DNA of 64,000 nucleotides, taken from contig WFMF01000099.1 of NCBI GenBank assembly GCA_011033025.1, forward strand, positions 381,369 to 445,368, in the 5' to 3' direction. The notes beneath the pieces were generated by a model that made no database searches, was not told the origin of the DNA, and saw only the letters and a list, made by a program, of their open reading frames with translations. Positions 1 to 11,500 of the stretch are shown piece after piece. Numbering within the stretch: the stretch's first letter is position 1; each line of letters starts with the position of its first letter. The DNA is from Beroe forskalii. Lineage: Eukaryota > Ctenophora > Nuda > Beroida > Beroidae. The position numbers and the translations under genes are program-made.

Positions 1-541
1 CTAAACTTTCATTTACAGGTTTGGCACTTCAATTTCAGTGAATTGAGTGTCCCAGCTTTGCAGAAGTGAGGTGTAACTTTGAACTTTTGGAAATATGAGG
101 TGGAGAGTTACACCCTTCTATTGTAGGGTACTATGATTGATAATTTCAGTGAGGACAATCACAGCTGGACAATATAGTATTAGGGCACAATTAAAGCGGT
201 GACGCATTAAATACTTAAATTGGAGAGGGGACAGGATTGCAAGTGATTCACTACACATAACACGTTTTTGTAACAAACATAAAACTATTAATACTTTTAC
301 TATGATTAGTATAAATACTTTTACAATGATTTGGGGGGGGGGGGGGGGGAGGGGCGGTAAAAATGGTGAAAAATTGATGATGTAAGTAACATAAATTATG
401 TGAAATGAGAACAATAATATTTGCCTCTGCCCCACAGTGAGGTATTGGAGACTGGATTCCTGGCCCCAGCTGCGGCATTCTTTGTATTTGTAATTACCCT
501 CAGAGTCCTGTGAGGGCCTCACAGGACTGAAGTTGAATTCA

Positions 542-649
542 TCGTAATTGAATGTTACAGTGGGGGGTCCTGGCAGTGACATTTCATAGAATTTCCTGAA
601 ATTCTATGAAGTGACACTATCAGGACTTCACTGTTACATTCAATTACGA
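542..649. repeat. Imperfect inverted repeat, about 53-bp arms
   Basis: The left arm (542-595) and right arm (598-649) are reverse complements with scattered mismatches and a 2-base centre; the innermost 12 bp are perfect. Read outward on both strands, each arm encodes a similar short peptide (TVTFNYDEFNF on minus, TVTFNYEEYYV on plus). This could be two diverged inverted copies of one exon or a chance consequence of the palindrome. No splice sites were found that would make it a gene. Confidence 0.55.
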
Positions 650-1405
650 AGAATATTACGTTGAACAGAATCAGGGAATCGTCTGTAATTAGTGGAATTT
701 CCACTTAATTCCACTGAAAATTAAGGTGAGTGAAGGGCAGTCAAATTTTTCTAGAAGTCTAGCGATTTCAATTCCTCACAGGACTATATCCTATGTAAAA
801 ACTTTTATAAAAAAAACAAAAATCATAATGTTACGATTCAGATTACAGGAGACATATCATGGAAACTGACATCATGAGACATCATGTAAACTGACATCAT
901 GAGACCTCAAGTCGGCTGACATCATGAGACATCAAGTTGGCTGCTGATGCTCCATTGTCTCTCAATTACCAATTTTCTTGTTCTTTTTCTTTTACTGAAA
1001 CTGTTTCTTTTACTGATATTTTCTCTACAAAAAGAGAAGGTTTCTTCAATAGCTGAACTTAAGTCTTTGTATACCCTCTTGTGCAGAAATTCATGGTCCA
1101 TGACATTTGCATAAATTGACCCTTGTATAATTTGAACCGTAACCCAGCATAATTATATTTTAAATTGGCAATCATTAAGCCGTGGCATCACACAATGATT
1201 GCATTGGAAACTTCACAGCCCCATTGGAAGACGTGTCATCACACCTCAATTATTAATATTACGGTCATAGAACCGGGACCGAGTTAATGAGGGCTTATGA
1301 GAATAATTAACGGTTCCATGCTTGTTTAAAGCAAGAATTTGATGACTTTATAAACTGCTTATTTCCCTCAGGCGCCGCCGAAGTTTCAAGATTGGTTATC
1401 ACACA

Positions 1406-1430
1406 CTAGCAGGCCCGTTGGGCCTGCTAG
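1406..1430. repeat. Perfect 11-bp-arm hairpin
   Basis: CTAGCAGGCCC, the three-base loop GTT, then GGGCCTGCTAG. It is GC-rich in an AT-rich setting. No poly-T follows and no neighbouring gene end is seen, so no terminator or histone-type stem-loop role is claimed. Confidence 0.7.
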
Positions 1431-2522
1431 AATGATATATAGATTGATTTAAAATAAAGATAATATAGGTTCACTAACAGTAATAGTTCAATAACATCAT
1501 GCCCCAGATTCAATTCAGGGTAAAACTGCGGTGGCTTGATTAGCAGAAGCAAAACACTCCAATTCTTGTAACAGCTGAGACACACAGCCCTTCCACATGA
1601 TTCCGTGAGGCTGCAATGTTACCCCACAGCGCACCTGGGCTCATCCAATCAGCACGCGGCTTCATGCTAATCGTGCGCGTTGATTGGTCGTACCCCCGCG
1701 TGGTGTGGGTATACTGTGCTACAACGACGCCTGTAGGTGAGGTTGGAGAATCCCGGGAATATAACAATCACTAAAGTGCAGACTGCCAGGTGTCCGATGG
1801 CTTGCATTGCTCACCTCATGGTAAGGTGGCATGGGTAGCGCGTTATAATCTTGCTTTATGGGGAGGCAATCTTTGTTGTTTTGTTGTTAAGCTCAGTTGG
1901 TTTGTTTATTTATGTTCGGCCCGGTGGAGGTTTAGTGTAAATTTCGGAGGGTTTGTTAATGTTAGCTTAGTGGATTTGATGCTAAAATATCAGTGGGTGG
2001 GTTGCTATATTCTTATATTCAGGGGGAGGTTAGAGGGAGCTGCCCCCAGTTTTAGGACGTTTTTGTTGCTCCCCCCAACCTTAGTAATTAGTGATGATAC
2101 TAAAAACAATTGAGCAATTGCACCAAAAACCCACCAACTTACGATGTTTGTTTCTTGAGCAAGGATGTAATATTTTATGACAAAATACTCCATATCCTTG
2201 TTTTTAACTACATCATTGAATTCAGTGTTGCTCCTCCCCATTCCCTCGGTACTGGTTTAAACTAAGGGAACAAAACATAACGTTACAATTTAGATAAACA
2301 TAGACAAACATAGACTAACATAGATAAACATAGATGCATTTCACTTGACTATATTAGTGCTATCAGTCATTTCTAGGGCATGCGAATCACTGTCGTTCCT
2401 TAGATATTTTGTGATTTCTCAGCTCTCTAATTAACATTCTCTGCTGCAGCTGATTTCCCCTTAATTTTCTTGTTAATCATCGAAGGAAGTTGAGTAAACT
2501 AGAAAGTTTGGATACAAATGAG

Positions 2523-5500
2523 ATGAGAATGAAAGGGCTGTTGCTCATTGCTCTTCTGGCAGGTTTGTGGATTTTTATCTAAGATCAGAGCACAAAATAA
2601 TTGCGCGAAAATAAAACAATTGCTACAAAAATGGTTTTTGCTACATCGCGATTCGCTCATAGGCCTGTTTAACCTGACTCCTTACTGTTTAGGACTATAC
2701 TAACTGCTCTCTTTTCTCAGTTTCCCTCGCCGAGGAATATACTAACTGCTCTATTTTCTCAGTTTCCCTCGCCGAGGACGGTGGTGACCCCGGTGAGGAG
2801 GAAAAGGAGAAGGAGTGGCCAGACTGCGCCAGTCTCTCTACAGACAAAGAATCCCCTACCCCCATCTGCGATCGTGAGTTTAATTTCTTAGTCAGTTTAA
2901 GTCGAGAGTTTAAGTAGGTTTAAGTCGTGACTTTAATTACATTCTGAGTCAATTCTTTCCTTCGTTGTCTCACCAACCAGCAGAATTAAATATTGACGCT
3001 GGTCGCTGGATGTTATTTCAGCGTGTATTTTGAGCGTGTATTTTGGGCGTGTTAAACGGTCCCTATCTTAGCGTTTAATCTCATTATTTCAGCGTATTAT
3101 GATCCCAATTTCAGCGAGTTATAATACTGCAATGCCATTTCAGCGTGTAACCCCAAAGTCTACAATGCGTATGACAACGTTCGGAATACGGAGGTTTACG
3201 TCAAACCCACGACCAACCTCAACAACTACAACCTCAGAGGCTGGACCAGGTGAGATAAATATAGGGACTTGTCAAACTCATACGTGCGCGGCATTTCTGT
3301 GCGCGGCGTAATTGTGCGCGGCTAACTTGCACTGCTTTTCATTAACAGACACAAAAAAAGCCGCGAACGTATGAGTTCGACACGCCACCGCTGTCAAAAC
3401 CAATATTTACCCGATGAAGCATGTCTCGACTCCATAGACACCAATGAAAACCTCAGAGGCTTCTGAATTAACTTATTTACCCCCTCCTCCCATCCCCAGG
3501 TTCACAGTAGGCACTGGCAAGCTGATGACTCAGTGCCCGCAACAGTACAGTTGTTCCGGTCAGAAGCCCATCTGGCTCAACTCAGAGCACCCTGGAGTGG
3601 ACGATGGGATTGTTGAAGGGGAGGTAAGATTTTTGTCTCAAGTCATTTTAAGATTTTATGAACGAATCAGCGCGTCATTTGACCATCAGCTCGCTTGCTG
3701 GTTGGTTAATGTAGAAATTATAGGATGGAACTGTCGAGAGATATGTTCAAAAAAGATTTCAAAACAGATTCAAAAAATCGAAGAGAATATTCCCTGTAAG
3801 AATTCCATGCTCATATATTCTTACAAATCTCCTCTCCAGCTGTGTGGTCATCTGACTTCCGGGCAGTGCTGTAGCAGAACACAAGCTACGTTCATTAAAA
3901 ACTGCGGGGACTACTTTGTGTACCTCCTCAAGTTTAACTCTCCGATACCTTCCAACTACCACGGCTCTTACTGTGTTGGTAGGTGATACATTCTGAATAG
4001 AATCTGAGTTTATATTTGTCTTAGAACTGTATAAGTTGTTGAAATAGGTGTGGTAATGGGGGTGTTTGTTGGCAACCTGAAGACGACACCATCACACTTA
4101 GACTTAACTCCTTCTTTTCAGAGCCTACTGAGTAACCTGACGTGTGTGGAAACGAGGAGTTGTTTGACCTGTTTACCACACCCTTACTCACTTAACTCCT
4201 TCTTTTCAGAGCCTACTGAGCAACCTGACGTGTGTGGAAACGAGGAGTTGTTTGACCTGGTGGAAGATGCCACCCCCAGAGGAGAACTCCTCACTAAAAC
4301 CATTCCCTCCAACAGCGAACCTATGACGTCACGTGAGTAGGAATAGCAGTCTTTTCAATTTATTGCTCGTGAGGATGTTTTTGGCTTTCGCGTGAGAGAT
4401 TCTTTACTTTCTGAGACTCTCACGGTGTGAGTTGTCTGAATAGCGCGTGATTTTTGACCTAAAGCTGCTGGTTGGACGTTTAAATGTAAGATTTGAAAAG
4501 GTTATTTTCAGATAACACCAACAAGTGGTACACGCTGTTGTCCGGTAAAGGAACAATCAAAAGGAGATGTCCCGGCATACACCACTGTGGTTTCAAGTGA
4601 GTCAGAGTGGTGTCAAAAATGTGGTGTCAACATGTATGTGGTGTCAAGGTATTTGGTATCAGGAGTCAAAACATGTTGAGTCAAAAAGTGGTGTCAAAAT
4701 GTATGTGGTGTCAAGGTATTTGGTATCAGGAGTCAAAACATGTGGAGCCAAAAACGTCACAGAATTCTGCAATATATCAAATCCCCAGATACCCAATGTG
4801 GATTGAGTTTTCCATTATCTTAAATATCAAATAAATACCCCATGTGGATTTAGTTCTTTTCTATATTAACTTATCAAATCCACAGGTACCCCATGTGGAT
4901 TGAGGACAAATACCCCACGGAGGATGGTAAGATCCTGATCACGACGGGACATGCCGCCACCTCAGCCTCAGATATCTGTACGATTACCAACTCTCAGCCG
5001 GTTTACATAGTCAAGTGTGGGGAGAAGTTCTACCACAAGGCTCAGAGGGTACGGAGATGTGTGTTATTAAGGGATTTTAAATGTACTCTATTCATTTAAA
5101 TGTACTTTATACTTAATAAAATTTGAGATAATGTATGAGAACAATTATGTTTGAGGGCTGATGATTACAGAAATTAATTCACTGCGTTAACCAAGAATTA
5201 TGGCTTTAAAATCCAACCAACTGTTATTTTCCTAAAATCCAACTTTTTTCTCAGCTCTTGACTGGCGGTGGATATTGTGTGGATGAGGATATTGGGGATC
5301 TCTGTAGTACGGCTGTCACGCTGACCGAGGAATGGAGAGGAACAACCGTTGATAGGGTGAGTCAGTCATTGTACCTTGCATAGTATATAACTATTTCACC
5401 CTTTTATTCATATTCCCGCTCAAAGTTAATGCCGCAAAACCACCAGGTATAAACCCCCAGACTACCAGTTCACCGTGCTTTTTAGCCAACCGAAACCGAA

Positions 5501-8500
5501 ACCGGATTTATTGAGAAATGGTACCCGGTGGTTCGCTAGCTTATTCACCTCGTTACTCTCTCTCTCCATCAGGCTCGTGACCACTGTGACACTAACGGAC
5601 TATCCACATTCGACACTTGGTACCGCATCGGAGTTCTGGAAAAGAAGATGCCTGATGCGTGTGTAGCTCCTAACAAGTGTGGTGCTGATCATGGGTACTA
5701 CGTTGGTGGGGGCAGAGGGCACCCTGATCCAGGTGATATGAGAGTTGGGAAGAATATTTCCTTGTGTTTGAAATAAGAGAATGTATAGTGTATTATGATG
5801 CGTGTGGATCTCTGAATAAAGAATTGTTGTACTGAGAATTCCTGTTAAATCATTTTATTGTCTTTCATCCGGGAAGTGTGACTTAAAAATATTTTCTTGT
5901 GTTTGAACAATGACCCGCAGAGGACGGCATTGTCGGCAGAACTTTCTTCTACTCCAGCTCAACCAACTGTGAAAGCAGCTCTCTACAGGGACACATTCTG
6001 AACTGTGGCAAGAAAGATGGGCCCGATGATTTCATCTACAAGTGGGACAAGCCCTCAGGTAATTTAATGATCGACCTCGACGGACGTTTCCCGTCTATTT
6101 CTTCGCAAGAGCGCAAATGTGACCCTCCAAATGTGGAACGTTGCGCGCGCGGGGTAGGGTACATCCTACGATGATCGACCGAGTCCTTGGCCTAGGTTTC
6201 TACCGAGAATCAACATAAGCATTGTGCCGAGGCCTCGGTCATTACTCATTCTCGACCTCAGTCACAAAACACTCCTTGAAAAAGTTAATCCATTCTCGAT
6301 CAGAAACCCTCCAATTTATTTCGTGTTTGCCCTAATAATAGGTGTCAATTATATTATCGACTGACGAGTCAGCATTTATCATTTGAAAATTATTTAATTA
6401 TATTATGTTGATTATAGATCATTTAACTATTAACTAATTTTATGTTAATTATTAAATATTTTCAGCGTGCTCCAGTGGCGACAAAGCGTTCTGCGCTGAA
6501 GAAGACCCGTGTTCAAGTCAGGTGTACACAAAGTTAGACCAGGCCGGAAGAGCTGGCAGATCCCCCTCCGAGGAGAAGATCAGTGATATTAACCTCCCTC
6601 ACGGATGGTAAGTCAGTAGGGGGTTTTAGGGGGGTCGTGGGGGGTTCACCAGGGGGTCAGTAGGGGTGAGCAGAGGGTCATTAGTATACTTTCATACGAC
6701 CGCATTCTCATTTCTCATGACATCAACCTCCCTCACGGTTCCAGTTGTCCGAAATGCATTGATTGAATGTAGCAGTAAATGATAAATTTTGTTTAATTGA
6801 AAAAGTTAATATGATCGATTGGTTTTCCTCCGGTGACTGTAGATTTATGATTTGCTGATTAAGTGCCTAAATATCAGGTACCGGTTCCCTGAAGGAGAAG
6901 GGATCATGACCAAGTCAGTGGTTCTCCCGGGCCACACTGGCATCACTTATCCAGGTGAGTTTTATCAATTTTCCATATGAGTTTTTATCACTTTTCCAGG
7001 TAGGTTTTTAATTCAGATTATTACGATGTTCTTAAGAACTTCCCGCCTTCTTTCAAAAGGTCGTTGAGTGGCCCAAGTTATTTTCTGATAGACATCAGGA
7101 GCAGCTCGAACTGAACTTTGCGCGGTTTTTGTTTCATTTGCGCGGCTTCAGTTTGCGCGGCGTATAGACATATTCAATGCCGCGCATTGAATAGACGAGC
7201 AAACTGCAGTTCTAACTGTCACGGTAACGCTCAAAGATTGTAATGTTATTTGTTTTCAGGTTGGTACGATGGTGAATTGCCGCAAGGCGAAGGTCAAGAG
7301 ACGGTTGGACGAGCCTGCTTCCGAAACAACGGTACGTATTAAGAAGTCAATTATATGTCTGGTGTTTCCAATGGTGCTGCACACTGCTACATTGTAGCAT
7401 TGTACCTTCTAAATTTTCGGGTTCCTTCCAGATTATATTATTACGATAACGTAAGGATTTTTCGATAAAAATTTTTAGTTTTCAAAATTTGTGAAAATTG
7501 ACGTGTGTTTTTTCGCATATTTTAGCGGACAACTGCTACAAACCGCTTCCTGTTACCGTTCGGAAGTGCCGAAACTTCGACGTGTACCACCTGAGAACCA
7601 CTCCCAATAACTTCGGTTACGCATTCGAAGAGGATGTGAGTAGTTTATTTATTAAATGAATTATTTTATACGGATTTAAATTTTTGAAAATTGCAAAAAT
7701 TTTAGTAGTTTCGTGTGAGTACAGACTCTTAGATCTCCATTAATTCATGATCAAAGGTAATAGGTGTGACCCCCTTTGACCCCTATAGGTGTGACCCTTT
7801 TTTACCCCCTATAGGTGTGACCCCCTGTGACCCCTTATTCCCACAGGTTTGTGCTCAACCTACCAAGACCCTGGAAGGAGAGTGGAGAATGCAATACAAT
7901 GTCGGGGCTGTGGTTGGAAGTGATAACAGTGAGTTGATTACGTCATTATTGAAGCTAATTCAGGGGTGGTGAAATGATGAAGTCATTGTTTACGATCCTG
8001 TTTTTGCAGAATCGCGCTTTTCCGGTTATTGGCTCCGCTTGTTTTGATAAATTGTTATCGATACAAATAGATCTAAAGGTAACCTTATACAGAGCCTGTA
8101 TATAGAGCCTGTGAAATTATATCTCTTATTATTGGGGAATCACTTCAAAACCAACTTAATAAATGTTCGATTAATTAATTTCTAATATAATAAATTAATT
8201 AATTTTTCCTCCTTCAGAGCTTGAACCTGGTTGGTACGAAGTTAAGCTGGGACTCAAGCAGCTGGCCTCAACACCCACTCTTTACAAGCACGGAGGAACT
8301 GGAAAATACCCTGGATGGGTTGAGGGAACCCATCCCACTGAGGAAGAAGGTCCGTTTTAAAGCAACAATTTCATGTCTAAAAGCAACAATTTTATGTCTG
8401 AAAGCAACAATAAAATGTTTAAAAGCAACTATTTCATGTCTGAAAGCAACACTTTCATATCTGAAAGCAACAATCACATGTTTAAAAGCAGCAACTTCAT

Positions 8501-11500
8501 GTCTGAAAAGCAACGATCACGTATTTAATCCCTAATTGATAAGATAATAATAAGTTGGTAATAAGTACTTAAAAGTAAATTTTGAAAAAACTTGAGGAAA
8601 AACAAACAAAACAAAAAAAACCCTTCCCCCAGGAATCGTGGAAAGGACCGTTTACTTCACTACCACTGACACCAATAACAAGGGTGGCAACACTAAAGTT
8701 TACATAAGGAACTGTGGGTCAAAGTACATCTACTACCTCAGACCTTATTCCAGTGGCTATTTCTACGCGTACGTATACGAACAGTTTTTTTAATGTTGTT
8801 TATTGAATTCCCTGTTTTCTAGTTTTTTGTCCCTTTCTAAGATTGATTTTATCCTGCTTTTTTGTTCACTATCTGCAATTTATTAACGTCAAAAATTGAG
8901 TTGTTTATCGAAAAGAAAGCTGATGTAGTTATCCTATATATATCTAATATGATGAAATCTTATATAATTCCATGAAATTTCTTTATTTTCCTTGAAATTA
9001 AGCCTCATGAAATCTTCATTATTTCATAAAATCTCTTTATTTTTCTTGAAATTAAGCCCCAATCATCCCCCAGTATCGGGGAGGAGCTGTGCCAGGCCGG
9101 AAGTTACACGGAAGTAGAGCAACCCCACCGACTCTACTCCAACCCATCCCACGCTAACAGGAACGAGAATAACGACAACAAATTCTTCCATACTTTCACT
9201 GGCTGGTACGTCAGTAACTCACCATTCTATTGTATGATAATGACGTCATAAATTCACCAATCTCATGCGTGAAAATGACGTCATCAATTCACCATGCGTC
9301 ATCATTCACTCATGCGTGATATAATGACGTCACTTAATCGGTCGCCAAATATTTTTCCACGATTCTACAAGTTCAAGTTTCACCGGCCAAACAATGGAAA
9401 CTCAAAAAATTAAACATGGATTGATCATAGAAATGGATATCATTATGACCTGTCGAATTGTGGAAACGAGCTGGGCTCGATCGAGGCCTCTGCCTCGGAA
9501 TTTACCGAAGATTAACGTTTTACCGAGGCTTCGATCACAATAATTCCCCTCGTTCTATCATAGACTGAACTTAATCCCCCCCCCTCAGGTATCGTTTCAT
9601 GAACGGAAACGGGCGACTGGCGGAGTGGCCTAAGATCCAGGAAAACTACAGAGGCGGCTTTGTATACCCTTACCAGTTTCCCGAGGGATCCCACGCTCTC
9701 GTGCCCAACACAGGGGTAAGAATATTAAAAACCATCTTTTTGAGGGGGTAGCCCTATCAGTAAACCCTTTTCATCAGAAACGAACTGTACCCATCTCTTG
9801 GTATGGCAACTTTACAATAAAGTAATAAATCCGGTTATAGTATTTTGACATGTTTTTTAGACGAAAAGTTTAAAGGAAAAGGAAAACGACTACTCTCCTT
9901 AGAGCCTAAATATCTTATTTTTGGAACCTATCCAATAATTGCTTTGACCAATCAGCGTGCACGTTTACCGCTAACTCGCGCGCTGATTGGCCTATGTATC
10001 CCTCCCCCAGGACGTTTCAGAGCTTATTATGCTGGAACAGTTTGTGTCAGAAACCAAACCCCAATACACGGGCAATCCCTGGAAAGCAGGCATCGCTAAC
10101 TGCGGTGGCTACTTCCTTTACAAGTACGTTTTTAAAACGTAACAAGTACGTTTTTAAACGTAACAAGTACGTTTTTAAAACGTAGCAGGCATCTTTTTAA
10201 ACGTAATAACAAGTACGTTTTTAAACGTAACAAGTACTTTTTAATACGTAATATAAACGCCTTTAAACCTTTAAAGTTAAAACGTAAAAAGTCCGTTTTC
10301 AAACGTAGCAAGTACGTTTTCCAAACGTAACAAGCAAGTTTTTAATCTTAACTAGCACGTTTTCAGACTTAACAAGTACGTTTTTAAACGTAACAAGAAC
10401 ATTTTTTAACGTAACAAAAAGAAATTTACTGTGTTTAACAAAGAGTTTTTTTTAAATTATTTTGAATATCTAATAAAACTCCTTTCCCCACAGGATTACC
10501 CCGCTGAAATCCTACACTCGAAGAGGTCTGGTGGTGGATGATGAGGATGATTCTGTGTGTGAGCCCACCAGATACACCGAGACAGCGGATAAGAACAGAC
10601 TCGTTTCTTCTACCAGCACTGATACAGGTGACAAAATTGAACACGAAACCAGGTGACATATCGAAAAATCGCTGCTATCTGATAATAACACATACTTGAA
10701 CTTCATCAATTTCCCACTTAAAACCCTGACAATGACGTATAATCCCACTTCGCAGGATCATCCGACCAGACCCTAGAAGAGGGATGGTACCGGCTGACTG
10801 CCGGACTTGGCTACATGCCAACTTCCATCTTCATCGGGACACAGTGCTCCTCAACCTACCATGGACACCTTAAAAACGCTCACCCCACCAGGTTGGAATG
10901 CGTTCAGAAAATCTGATAGGCCAAATTTTACTTTGCTGATGATTGGTCAACTCGCGATTGACCAATCAGAGCGCGAATTGATTTCATGTGCACTCAGACT
11001 GGTCAATTCATTAATTGGTGATTCATTCCGCAAAATTTCGACTATGCCTTTCTCGACAAAGCCACATTGCCACGTGGTAACTGATAGTCGCGTGGTAACC
11101 ACGTGACCGTGTCACGTTTTAACTGGTAGTCGCGTGATAACCACGTGACTGTGTCACGTGACTGTGCCACGTGATAACCACGTGCCTGTGTCACGTGACT
11201 GTGTCGCGTGATAACCAAGTGCCTGTGTCACGTGACTTTGACCTATAATCTCCGCAGAGCTGAGGGGCTGTGCCTAACGTGGTGGAGTACCGCAGTACAG
11301 CCACCACAGTACGTGGTTCTACCAACATCTGGGTCAAAGCCTGCGAGGGCTTCTACGTTTACCGGCTCTTCCCTACCCCTGGCAACACCTACAGATACTG
11401 CGAAGGTGCGTTGTTATTGTGGGTCATCAATGTAACATTTGAAATCTTTATAGTGACGTCATAATTTGAAAATTTGTCTATTTTTGGCAGTGCAGATACT

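Larger units (their letters stand above)
1..2522. other. Non-coding stretch with short repeats
   Basis: I see no convincing gene here. Open frames are short, lack family resemblance and lack paired splice signals. The stretch holds a 17-base G run at 333-349, an imperfect inverted repeat (542-649), about three 28-bp units built on ACATCATGAGAC (863-945), a strong small hairpin (1406-1430) and a 10-bp repeat (CATAGANAAA type, 2291-2335). The last part presumably contains the promoter of the D8C gene starting at 2523, but no core promoter motif is clear. Confidence 0.6.

Noticed and set aside
1540..2241. Short open frames of 75-107 residues on both strands
   Set aside because: No homology, no splice context and overlapping on opposite strands; treated as chance.
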